From CAWHBO01 sp963827735 (GTDB lineage: Bacteria > Patescibacteriota > Patescibacteriia > Patescibacteriales > UBA12075): 64,000 bases of DNA. The first letter of the stretch is position 1, and each line of letters begins with the position of its first letter. A program made the translations under genes and the position numbers. Where the stretch lies: NCBI GenBank assembly GCA_963827735.1, contig CAWHBO010000003.1, positions 186,001 to 250,000 on the forward strand, in the 5' to 3' direction. Shown one piece after another: positions 24,377 through 33,300 of this stretch. The notes beneath the pieces are model-generated. The model did no database searches. It was not told where the DNA came from and saw only the letters and a list, made by a program, of their open reading frames with translations.

Positions 24377-24850
24377 TCAGTTAACTTTAAAGCTCTTTAT
24401 TATCAGGCTGGACTCATTGAGCATTTTGTTGTATTCCTGGTTTTTATTGTTTGAAGCTGTGGATAATTTAAAGATAAAAATTCCATTTTCCGGGGATTCC
24501 AGTTTGGACCATCCATCTTTTAAAAACGATTTTAAACTTTCCGCGCCCACATATTTTATCATAAACAAAGGCAAGACTTTTTCCGGATCATCAATGTTGA
24601 AAAATTCCACACTCCCGCCTGAATCTTTTATCCGATATCTCCCCTCCCAAAAATCCGGAATCGCCAAGCTCGCCCGATGCTCATTGGCATTAAAAAAAGA
24701 TACGCGCGAAAAATTTATCTGCGTTTCGTCCCAGGCCGGTTCTACAGCTGCAGGTTTTTTAAAAGTCAAAGATAAGAAAAAAATAATTGCTGATAATAAG
24801 AGCAAGCAAATTGTAAAAAATATTATTTTTCTGTTTTTTTGTTTCATCAT
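24377..24850 (-). CDS. Membrane-anchored protein of unknown function
   Basis: This 157-residue protein has an N-terminal membrane segment (about 8-30) and an outside domain of about 125 residues with FNANEHRASLAIPDFWEGRY, SVEFFNID, PLFMIKYVG and a final SLIIKSFKVN. That order (a start strand, a P-xxW-x-G-R/K-Y motif, several short strands and a long C-terminal strand) resembles a PsbP-like fold, which I cannot confirm. It lies between the ABC permease and the 602-residue surface protein. The 24194-24376 gap upstream of the surface gene is very AT-rich and probably holds its promoter. Function unknown. Confidence 0.6.
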   Translation of the reverse strand: MMKQKNRKIIFFTICLLLLSAIIFFLSLTFKKPAAVEPAWDETQINFSRVSFFNANEHRASLAIPDFWEGRYRIKDSGGSVEFFNIDDPEKVLPLFMIKYVGAESLKSFLKDGWSKLESPENGIFIFKLSTASNNKNQEYNKMLNESSLIIKSFKVN

Positions 24851-24933
24851 CTAGCTTGTAGCACGTAGCTTTTAGCTGGTAGCTTTTATAATAAGCTAAT
24901 TGCTACCAGCTAAAAACTACCAGCTAAACTACG
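24851..24933. repeat. Intergenic inverted word array (GTAGCTTTTAGCTGGTAGC)
   Basis: GTAGCACGTAGCTTTTAGCTGGTAGCTTTTAT is mirrored by GCTACCAGCTAAAAACTACCAGCTAA. It starts at the start codon of the 157-residue gene and overlaps the stop codon of the permease gene (24929-24931). Confidence 0.8.
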
Positions 24934-26125
24934 AATATCTAATCGCGTCCAACGGATTCAGCGATCCTGCGCGCTTGGAAGGATAAAGCCCGGTCAAATA
25001 TCCCATCACCGCTGAAAAAATGGCGATAAACAAAAGAAATGGAATGGGAAACCGGAACAAAGCCATACCGACGCCGCCCATTCTGGTGGCCAATATATTC
25101 AACAAAAAATTAATTGACAATCCCCCTCCCACTCCGATCGCGATGCCGACCATGCCGCCCAAAAATCCCATCAGCACCGCTTCGGTCAAAAACATAACTT
25201 TGATGTTAAACGGCGAGCCGCCGATCGTGCGCATGATGCCAATCTCTTTTGTGCGCTCCAGCAGAGTGACAGTCATGGTGTTGAACATGCCGATGGCGGA
25301 TACGATCAAAGCGATTCCGCCGAACAAAGCCAAAGTCACTTGGACGCCGGAAAAAATCTTGTTGGCCTGGTCAACTGTTTTGGAAAGGGCGGTTACCACA
25401 AAACCCTGCGCCAAAATTTCCGCTTCCGCGGCATTCAAAAACTCCTGGCTTATGACTTTGACCCGGGCTTTTTCATAGTACGGGATGACAAAGCGGGATG
25501 AAAATTCAGAAAGCGGGATATACGCAAACAGAGAAACATCATCGGCGATGATGCCGGCGACCGTATATTCTTTGTTAAAAGGCACTTCTTGCACCTCATC
25601 TTTGCCTGCCACCGGCAGAAACAGCTTGAAACCCACTTTCTTGCCGATGATATCGGCTGATTCCATCTGAAAGAGCTTGAGCACTGCCGTTGACAGGATG
25701 ACTGAGTTGCTGTCGCCCGCCTTGAACATTTCCCCGTCTTTGGGCATCAGTCCGGCGTAACGGAAGTAGTCCGGTTCCACGGCGTTAAGCATGATGGAGC
25801 CGTTCAACTGGCCGTAAGTGATAAGCGATGTAAAACTGGCCAGCGGCGATACGGCCTGGATGTTAGGGAGCTTCTTAAAAGCTTCAATATGCGCGTCGTC
25901 AATGACCACCACTTGGGACGGCGGGGTAACCACGTTCAGACTGAGAAGCGCTTCGCCGAATACGATCTGTTCCATCAAGACACCCTGAAGACCGTACCCC
26001 AAGCCTACCAAAATCACGACCGCGGCGATGCCGACTCCAATGCCGACAATCGTCGTCCACGTCCGCATGGGACGAGTCCGAAACATGCGCGTAGCGAGAC
26101 TCAATAAATCATTAACCTTCATCAT
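24929..26125 (-). CDS. MacB/FtsX-type ABC transporter permease
   Basis: This 398-residue protein has the MacB-type plan: one membrane helix near the N terminus (about 24-46), a periplasmic-type core of about 210 residues (MacB_PCD; VEPDYFRYAGLMPKDGEMF), then an FtsX domain with three helices (about 262-290, 312-345 and 367-390) and the family's closing PSKRAGSLNPLDAIRYS. The TLLERTKEIGIMRTIGGS loop is the typical contact with the ATPase. These transporters work by mechanotransduction, moving substrates such as lipoproteins, peptides or toxins outside the membrane, or controlling wall enzymes. The ATPase gene lies just upstream across an array. The setting among surface genes suggests export or control of surface proteins, which is inference. 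Confidence 0.93.
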   Translation of the reverse strand: MMKVNDLLSLATRMFRTRPMRTWTTIVGIGVGIAAVVILVGLGYGLQGVLMEQIVFGEALLSLNVVTPPSQVVVIDDAHIEAFKKLPNIQAVSPLASFTSLITYGQLNGSIMLNAVEPDYFRYAGLMPKDGEMFKAGDSNSVILSTAVLKLFQMESADIIGKKVGFKLFLPVAGKDEVQEVPFNKEYTVAGIIADDVSLFAYIPLSEFSSRFVIPYYEKARVKVISQEFLNAAEAEILAQGFVVTALSKTVDQANKIFSGVQVTLALFGGIALIVSAIGMFNTMTVTLLERTKEIGIMRTIGGSPFNIKVMFLTEAVLMGFLGGMVGIAIGVGGGLSINFLLNILATRMGGVGMALFRFPIPFLLFIAIFSAVMGYLTGLYPSKRAGSLNPLDAIRYS

Positions 26126-26159
26126 AAGGTTGTTATGTTAGATTCTGTATATTAGAATG

Positions 26160-26295
26160 AATTTGTTGTAAATTTTTAATTTTATAATTTTTAATTTTTA
26201 AACAATTCTCAATTCTCAATTTTTTAATGTTTAAAACATTTAATCATTAAAAATTATTTGGAAATTGGAAATTGGAAATTGGAAATTTTTCAAAA
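26160..26295. repeat. Intergenic inverted word array (AATTGGAAATTGGAAATTGG)
   Basis: The left part has AATTTTTAATTTT and AATTCTCAATTCTCAATTT words; the right part has four to five copies of GGAAATT. The GGAAATT word is the same as inside tyrS (11283-11310). It fills the ATPase-permease gap. A plus-strand ORF through it is spurious. Confidence 0.75.
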
Positions 26296-26357
26296 GTACT
26301 TAAAAAATTTGTGCAGTTACTTTTTCTATTTTGAAATGGCGACTCAAGGCAAAACCC

Positions 26358-27680
26358 CTAGTGGTGCCCCTTATCCTCCGACGCCTGTATCAGAAGTTTT
26401 TCCAGATAAACTGTCAGCACGCGAGAATCTTCTATGCCGATGCCGATGCCTCCATTTTCCAAAGATAAGCGCAAGGTATCCTTAAATTCGCGCCGATCAA
26501 CGAGTCCTGATATCCTCTTATACACCAAGTCCCTCAGCCTTCTTTTCTGAATCAAGGAAAAAGTTCCGGAATATTCTCGGACAATGTAGCCGGTAAGCCG
26601 GCTTATGAGTATTCCCTCTCTTTCAAAAAAATTATTCTTCATGAATCTGCGGCGGAAGCGCCTGGCATCTTCCGACTGCTTCAAGATGGTATCCACTTTC
26701 TCTGACATGCTCTTGGCCATATCGGAGCTGAAATCCAAACCCCCATGGTTATAATCTTTATGCAGGGTGGTGCAGAATTCATCTTTGCTCATGTTCCTTT
26801 CCACCACATAAGTCAAAAGCTCTTCCAGTCTGACGATCTGATAAAAATTTATATCTTGCGTCAAAAAATTGACCAGGCTTTTCACTTTAAGCGAAGTCGG
26901 ATTGTCATATGGATACAATTTGCTCAATTGATCCATTTCCGTAACCAAAATCTTCTGCTTATCCACTTTGGCAATCTGTTTCTTTTCCGGATTGGGAACC
27001 ACTCTTTCCAGTTTTCCGTCTTTCATATAAAAAACCCGATGCGCGTATGACAGCTGGGCCGCGTTGTGGGTGATGATGATGACGGTTTTCTTGTCGGCCG
27101 AATTGATCTCGGCCAAAGCATCCATAACCTGCTTGGTGGAAACGCTGTCCAGATTGCCGGTCGGCTCATCCGCCAGAAGAATGTCCGGATTGTTAACCAT
27201 GGCCCGGGAAACGGAAACGCGCTGGGACTGTCCGCCTGACAAATTTTCCGGATACTTGTCAGCTTGTCCGTCCATATCAAAACGCTTAAGAATTGTTTTG
27301 GCCCACGCTTTGCGTTTGGCCTGAGGGACGCCATGAAAAATTTGGGGCAAAGATACATTGTCGGAAACGGAAAGAGAATTGATCAGAAAAAACGCCTGAT
27401 AGATGATGCCGATGGTCTTGGTTTGGAATGTCACCATCTCCTCCGGAGAAAAAGAATACGGATTCTCGCCTTTGACGTACATTTCTCCGGCTGAGGGCGC
27501 CAAAATTCCCAAGATGCTGTAAAAAATCGTAGATTTGCCGCATCCGGACGGCCCGAAAAACGCCACGAATTCTCCCGGGTATATTTCCATGGAAACATCC
27601 TTCGTCGCCAGGTAAGCATTTTCCTTGCCTTGGTTATAAGTTATTTCCAGGTTCTTTAATTTTATGATTGGCTCCGGCAT
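26358..27680 (-). CDS. MacB/LolD-type ABC ATPase with long C-terminal extension
   Basis: I place the start at MPEPIIKLKN (27680), giving 440 residues; the ATG at 27809 would read through the inverted array. The ATPase domain (1-230) has Walker A GPSGCGKST at 43-51, the signature LSGGQ at 147-151, Walker B ILLADEP at 167-173 and the switch histidine at 205. This makes it the partner of the permease at 24929. Unlike LolD or MacB, it carries about 200 more residues (235-440): charged, helical, with RRFRRRFMKNNFFEREGILI and a closing GGIGIGIEDSRVLTVYLEKL. I do not recognise this extension. It may sense or tether something on the cytoplasmic side. Confidence 0.9.
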   Translation of the reverse strand: MPEPIIKLKNLEITYNQGKENAYLATKDVSMEIYPGEFVAFFGPSGCGKSTIFYSILGILAPSAGEMYVKGENPYSFSPEEMVTFQTKTIGIIYQAFFLINSLSVSDNVSLPQIFHGVPQAKRKAWAKTILKRFDMDGQADKYPENLSGGQSQRVSVSRAMVNNPDILLADEPTGNLDSVSTKQVMDALAEINSADKKTVIIITHNAAQLSYAHRVFYMKDGKLERVVPNPEKKQIAKVDKQKILVTEMDQLSKLYPYDNPTSLKVKSLVNFLTQDINFYQIVRLEELLTYVVERNMSKDEFCTTLHKDYNHGGLDFSSDMAKSMSEKVDTILKQSEDARRFRRRFMKNNFFEREGILISRLTGYIVREYSGTFSLIQKRRLRDLVYKRISGLVDRREFKDTLRLSLENGGIGIGIEDSRVLTVYLEKLLIQASEDKGHH

Positions 27681-27684
27681 AACA

Positions 27685-27832
27685 GGTATGACGCTAATAT
27701 GCGAATAAATGCTAATCTGCAAATTACTAATGTGGTATGACGCTAATATGCAAATAAATGCTAATCTGCGAATAGCTAATGTTTTATTAGCGATTAGCGG
27801 CATTCGCATTTATTCGCGGATTAGCGTCACAT
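27685..27832. repeat. Intergenic array with 36-bp direct repeat and inverted arm
   Basis: GGTATGACGCTAATATGC followed by AATAAATGCTAATCTGC occurs twice (27685-27720 and 27734-27769) with one mismatch. An inverted arm (ATTCGCATTTATTCGCGG, ATTAGCGTCA) lies at 27790-27830. It starts 4 nt upstream of the ABC ATPase ATG and runs to the stop of the Fn3 gene. Confidence 0.85.
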
Positions 27833-27838
27833 TTAGCA

Positions 27839-29422
27839 TTATCCGCCCTTCATCTTCCCCACCCACCCGAATGAGGCTTCAAAGTTCTTTATGATAATAT
27901 CAATGATGCTTTCTTCCTGGCTCGGAGTCAACATGCTGAAGTCCTCTGACTTGACAGAGTTGCCGGCTTCATCCTCGCAGATGATCCAGAATTTATACAC
28001 GGACGCCGGCAAGAAATTGGTCGCCACCTGGACATGCTTGAGGCCGTAATCCTCGTCCTTGGGCAAACTGAAAGGCTCGTCCAAAAGCGCCAATCCTTGA
28101 TGATAAAACATCTGGCACTTGGCCAACTCATCCGTGCGCCAGGAAGCGACTGTTTGAATCTTGTTGTCCGATCCGGGGTAAATGGTTGATTCGGTCGTAA
28201 CTTTGAGGACTGAGGGAGGAACTTCATCCCGAGTGGTGATGAATGTCATGGGGTCGCTTACGGTCTTTTCGCCGTCTTCGCTTTCAACCGTAACGATCAC
28301 GGAGTAGTACGTATCAAAGACCAGATTGTTAAGCTGTTGGGAATGGACTGTGATGTATGTGGAGTTTCCTTCCAACTTGGTATCATTGTTGTTCAGGTTG
28401 GTATATTCAATGATGGCGGTACAAGGGATGTTTGTGGTCCAGCGGATGGTGGCGGAAGTTTCCTGAATCTTCGTGATCTGCAGATTATAAATTTCCGGTT
28501 TTATGGATTTTGTCTTGAACACTTTGTCCGTACTCTTGCCGGTAAGTCCTAACGCTGATTTGGATGACACCTGGAAATGGTATTCAGTGGACGGCGTCAG
28601 ACCGGTTATCTCAACCCGATGATCCATCGCCATTTCGTCCGGATTGCCTTCGCGCCAGATATATGGATCTTCTTTGGTTTCATCAAAAACGGCGGATTGC
28701 GCGAGCGCCACCACGGTGTTTGATTCTTTATCGGTTTTCCAGGTTATGATCGCGTAATCAGTGCCCACCTCCACGTCGGCGTAATCCAAAATGATGGTCG
28801 GGGGCGCGATGATTTCCTGAGCTTTCTGCTGAGTTTTTTCAACAATCTTTTCCAGAGTCTCTTCACTTGTGATGTTTTCAATCGCGGACAGGATCTGATT
28901 CACGCCTTCCACGCTGAGGCCCGCATCTCCGGTTTTGATGGTGCTTGGACCGTTACCGGTGCCGGTCTCATCGGTAAGCCCATGCACATCCGTCTCCCCG
29001 GTTTTTTTCTGTAAAGCGGTTTTGAAGGTAAAGTCATTGGATATGCCCTGGTTGCCGCTGCCGTCAGCGGACGTTATGCGAAAAAAGTAGTCTGTTCCCG
29101 GCATCAAATCATCAATCACAATCGCATGGCTTGTCTTATCGGCGCGAGGGTCGCGGACGATGCCATAGTTCTTGTCCAGCCCATAATTGATGAGGGAATC
29201 AGAAAGCTCATTCGTTTCCCACGTTATGGTTGAGGAAGTCGCGCTGATTTCCGCAACTTTAACATTGGTTACGATCGGGGGCGTGCTGTCTTTGGCCGTC
29301 TCTTCTGCGGCGGCCGGCAGAGCGCCGATATTTTTCATGACAAAAAAACCAATTGCAAAAACAGCAATGAAAAAAATTATAAATATTATCAGATTTACGT
29401 AAAGAATCTTGGGCAGTTTCAT
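27839..29422 (-). CDS. Membrane-anchored four-module fibronectin type III protein
   Basis: Starting at MKLPKILYVN the product has 527 residues; two upstream ATGs at 29461 and 29428 are less likely. An N-terminal membrane segment (about 7-30) is followed by four Fn3 modules at about 45-140, 215-310, 315-400 and 405-510. Their cores are ATSSTITWETNELSDSLINY, TDYAIITWKTDKESNTVVAL, TSATIRWTTNIPCTAIIEYT and TVASWRTDELAKCQMFYH. A linker with a helical stretch (about 165-210) separates modules 1 and 2. These modules resemble the purple-acid-phosphatase-like Fn3 type common in surface proteins. The N-out topology puts the modules outside. It lies between the ABC transporter and the giant protein. Confidence 0.85.
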   Translation of the reverse strand: MKLPKILYVNLIIFIIFFIAVFAIGFFVMKNIGALPAAAEETAKDSTPPIVTNVKVAEISATSSTITWETNELSDSLINYGLDKNYGIVRDPRADKTSHAIVIDDLMPGTDYFFRITSADGSGNQGISNDFTFKTALQKKTGETDVHGLTDETGTGNGPSTIKTGDAGLSVEGVNQILSAIENITSEETLEKIVEKTQQKAQEIIAPPTIILDYADVEVGTDYAIITWKTDKESNTVVALAQSAVFDETKEDPYIWREGNPDEMAMDHRVEITGLTPSTEYHFQVSSKSALGLTGKSTDKVFKTKSIKPEIYNLQITKIQETSATIRWTTNIPCTAIIEYTNLNNNDTKLEGNSTYITVHSQQLNNLVFDTYYSVIVTVESEDGEKTVSDPMTFITTRDEVPPSVLKVTTESTIYPGSDNKIQTVASWRTDELAKCQMFYHQGLALLDEPFSLPKDEDYGLKHVQVATNFLPASVYKFWIICEDEAGNSVKSEDFSMLTPSQEESIIDIIIKNFEASFGWVGKMKGG

Positions 29423-29452
29423 AATGATAACCACTTTATAAACTGAAATTTT

Positions 29453-29552
29453 AACCCACAAATCAACAAATTGCTACAAATCTACAAATAATTTATATTC
29501 GTATTGTTTAGAAATTTGTTGATTGGTTGTAATTTGTTGATTTGTGGGTTTT
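29453..29552. repeat. Intergenic inverted word array (AACCCACAAATCAACAAAT)
   Basis: AACCCACAAATCAACAAAT and GCTACAAATCTACAAAT on the left, AATTTGTTGATTTGTGGGTT on the right. It is the sister of the array at 10984-11083, with the left arm almost unchanged and the centre different. Confidence 0.85.
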
Positions 29553-29600
29553 GTACTATTTATTATAACACATTTTTACCTTTTATTCCTATTTCGCATT

Positions 29601-30332
29601 CTAATATCTTTTATATAGCTCCAAAAAAGCGGGCAAGAGTTCGCTTTGGGCCGCCCGAAAATCACTTCCATCCAGATATCTATCCATTCGCCCGAGAATA
29701 TCTTCCAAATTTAAGATTAAACGCTGATAGTTTTCATCTCTTCTGTAGCCTTTAAGGACTGTAAATTGATATTTCAAGTCTGGAAGCATTGTTTTTACGT
29801 CTTTCCAATCGGCAATTGCGATTTTTCGCGCGTCGTCATAAAAAAGTAGCAGATCAGCATTCAAAACCAATTCACCGTTCTCCTCTTTTATCTTTTGAAA
29901 TATTTCCTGGGCGGCTGCCTGTTGCTGCAAGGCGCTTTCAGGATCATTTTCTTTGCTGAGTTCTTCTGCCTTTCTCATATATTCCAAAATCTGATACAAT
30001 TTTTTTGGCCAATCTTTGGTTTTTTTATATTGTTCCGGCTGGTGATCTTTAAAAGTCTCAACATACCCCTTCCAGGCGCTATATGAATCGGTAAGGTTGT
30101 TTAAGATTGATCTTTCTTTTTCATCTTTAGGCATAAGCTGGGATATCTTATATACCGTATCTGCGATTTTCACCTGATCCGCGTAATTAACTTCCTGCGG
30201 AACGGCTTGTTTACGCGAATCATAATATTTTTTTACGCCGACACCCAAAAGAATCAAGACTATCAAAGCCGCGGCAATGACATAAATCTTATTTTTCTTA
30301 TTTATCTTAATTATTTTTTTTATAATTTTCAT
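29601..30332 (-). CDS. Membrane-anchored helical protein
   Basis: Starting at MKIIKKIIKI the product has 243 residues; this ATG lies 2 nt after the stop of the giant gene, so translation is coupled. A basic N terminus and one membrane segment (about 16-36) precede an outside domain of about 200 residues that is almost wholly helical (VKIADTVYKISQLMPKDEKE; EYMRKAEELSKENDPESALQ; YQRLILNLEDILGRMDRYLD). The helix pairs look like TPR-type or coiled-coil units. No known family was recognised. The tight coupling suggests it works with the giant, for example in anchoring or export. Confidence 0.7.
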   Translation of the reverse strand: MKIIKKIIKINKKNKIYVIAAALIVLILLGVGVKKYYDSRKQAVPQEVNYADQVKIADTVYKISQLMPKDEKERSILNNLTDSYSAWKGYVETFKDHQPEQYKKTKDWPKKLYQILEYMRKAEELSKENDPESALQQQAAAQEIFQKIKEENGELVLNADLLLFYDDARKIAIADWKDVKTMLPDLKYQFTVLKGYRRDENYQRLILNLEDILGRMDRYLDGSDFRAAQSELLPAFLELYKRY

Positions 30333-30334
30333 GA

Positions 30335-33300
30335 TCAATAATTTACGATCCAATCGCCATTATCAACGACCGCTTGAAAAGTATTCTGACCCCAAAACGT
30401 TTTTGATTCAGCGGTAAAAGGAATGGCGATGCCCCAATATATCCCGTCAGCAACGCCTAAGGTGCTGGTGGGCCGCGGGTCAACAATGTCTACCAGCTGG
30501 AATGAGCTTGATAAAGGCTTGATTCCCAGCTCATAGTCAAAATTTACCAAATCCCATTTGATGTTTCCGACCTCAATCGGGAGCGCCGGCGGCGAAATCA
30601 GGTCATTGCCTCTGATGTTGGAATTGATCGGCGAATTGCCGGCGTTATACACAGTCGTCGTGGAATTTTTGGTGCCGGTATTTTCACCGGCATACATGCT
30701 GGGGCCGAAATTGATCTCGGTTTCCGCCACATCCAAAGCAACATTGACGTTCACATCCACCACATTGACGGCGGACGTGGCGGCGGAATAATGCGCGCCG
30801 TCGTAAACGAGCATATATGACATCCAGCTGTATGACTCCCAAGGATTGTTGGTGGAAGTGGCGGTCGGAACCGCGTAATATTTCATGTTGACCGTGCAGG
30901 TGATGGTCGCAATCATGTCAGTACTGCTGGCGCAATCGCTCATCACGCAAGCGGTGGTGGTGGCCAGATAGCAATCATTGTTGTTGGCGGTGCAATTATA
31001 ACCATTGGTGGCATTGGACATATAGACCGTTCCGATCGTGCTGTCAATGTCCCCGCAACCGTTCAAATCCATAACTGAATTGTTTACCGCTTGCACGGCC
31101 AGATCCGGAGCGTCTTTGATGTTGAGCGTGATGTTAGCGCCGTTGTTCAGCACTAATCCTCCCAAGGCGGGGGCGCTGTTGTTTATCGTGTACGTGTTGC
31201 TCCGGGAAACCGGGTTGGTAGCCAAGCCATGGCTGTCGTACACGAAAGCGTAATAAGTGGTGGTTCCGGCCGGAGAGGGGGCGGGCGGAGTGAAGAAACA
31301 GCTGGGGTTCGGAGAGCTGGTGCTCATCACCGAACAAACGGTCGTGCTGGCGCAACCCGCTCCGTAACTGATGATATCATTCGTAGTGCAGACAAACATG
31401 CGCAGAGTATCAGCGCCCCCGGAACTGTCCGTATCCGCGGACACGGCCGTAACCTTGAAAGTTTGGCCCGGATTTCGGTTGTTATCCACGGTTGATACGG
31501 AGGTATAGGTTGGGGCATGGTTCACGACAAAAGGCGAACCATATGAAAAATCATTGCCCTGAGAAAACGCTGAACATTTAGCCTGGCCGAAGCCAAAAAC
31601 CTTGTCGCAGACATATGCATACCAATCATTGTTCTCAGGCGAACTTGATGTGGCGGCATAAGCGCAAGCAGCTTGCGTGCCGCTTGCGGTTGCGCCGGAT
31701 ACGCACCAAGCGCCGCCGGTACAAGTCGGAGCGCCATCATTGCCGGCTAAGATTCCCGCGCTTTGGCAGATTGCCAGATAGTACTGGTTATCATCATCAT
31801 CGCTGGCGGTGGCAAAGAAAGTCACATTCGTGCCTTCGTCTGTGGGAGAAGTGGACGCGGAAGCGCCAGAAGCGTCATTATCTGTCGGCTGGACTATAAA
31901 ATTCGGGGCGTGATTCGTGCTTCCCGACAACGTGACTGACGGAAAAATGCTGTAGGCATCAAGCGCCGCGCCATTGTTGGTCACGCGGAAACAATATGTC
32001 TGCGCGTCATCCGCGTCATCAGTGACAAAAAGCGTATATTCAATTTCCGTATATCTCCTTTCCGGCAAGGTGATGTTGGCGGAAACGCTGGTGGCATCAT
32101 CCACGACGTCGCCGGCAACGAAGGTATAGCCCTCGGAGTTGGAAAGCTGCGCGGTCGTGGTGGTGCCGTCTCCCACATACGGGCTGTCGCCGATCTCAAA
32201 ATGCTCGCCACCAGCAGCTGTTGCCGGCACTGCCACCCACCCGCCCGGATCAGTCGCGCAGCCGAGGCTGGAAGAAGCGTATTCCAGACGGTAATTATAA
32301 TTGGCTGCGTCTCCTCCGCCCAAATTCACGGTTTCAACGCGCAGTCTGGTGGTGCTGCCCTTGCCGATCTCAGAACCGGCAACCGGACTGGCAATGTCTT
32401 CCGCTTCCAGCCAAGTGGCGAGCGGTTCACTGCCATTGTCTTTGCGCCAGCGGTAATGGATCTGCCTCGTTTCCGGAATCGGCAGAGCAAAATTGGCGCT
32501 AAAGAAATCCGTCTTTAAAGTTTCACTGCCGCTGGCCTGATAAACACGCCAATATATAAAATTGTTCTCATCATAATAATCCGATAAATATGAATTGACG
32601 CCTCCGGTCAAAGTGAAATCAACATTGGCAACAGCCGCTGTCTCTGTGGCCACCGTAACCCAGGCATTGACCGAACCAAAGCGGTAAACTTGCAGATAAA
32701 CGTTGCCTGAAGCGGCGCCGACCGTGGATTGGCCATTCCAAGTGCTGGAAGCCGCATCCGTGTTGTTGCCGTGTTTGGTAGCAAAAAGATAAACCGGAAA
32801 GTTGCTGGACGAGGTAGCCGCATCCCTGATCGCATCATCGCTTAAGACATCGGCATAGCCTTTGGGATCAAGCGGATAATCCAAAGTGGAAGTGGCTGAA
32901 GGCAGAGACGCTAAAATCCCTTTGGAATATTTTATCGTATCCGACGCCACGGTCGTGACGACCGGATATTTCGCGTAAGCTTCCAGCGCGCTATTCTCGG
33001 TCTGATTGTACAAGCGGAAGCGATAAGTCTTGCCGGCGGCCGCATTGTTATTTTTTACCATAAATACCAGCTCAGTGTAGGCGGTCTTGGCAATGCTAAG
33101 GCTGCCGGTCTGATTCGTACCCTCATACCATCGGCCATCGCTCCAAGTCCTGGCGTTGGCTTCCGCCTTGGCGGGCGACGATATCGTGTCGCCGTTTGAT
33201 CCGGCTAAGCCCAGAGCATAGCTCATGGCAGTCGCCGCGCCGACATCAGTCCAAGTTCCGGGAGCATCGGTGTTGTTTTCAAACTGCAATTTATAAACGA

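Noticed and set aside
26258..26485. Plus-strand ORF starting MEIGNWKLEI
   Set aside because: Its start is the intergenic word array and the rest is antisense to the ABC ATPase gene.
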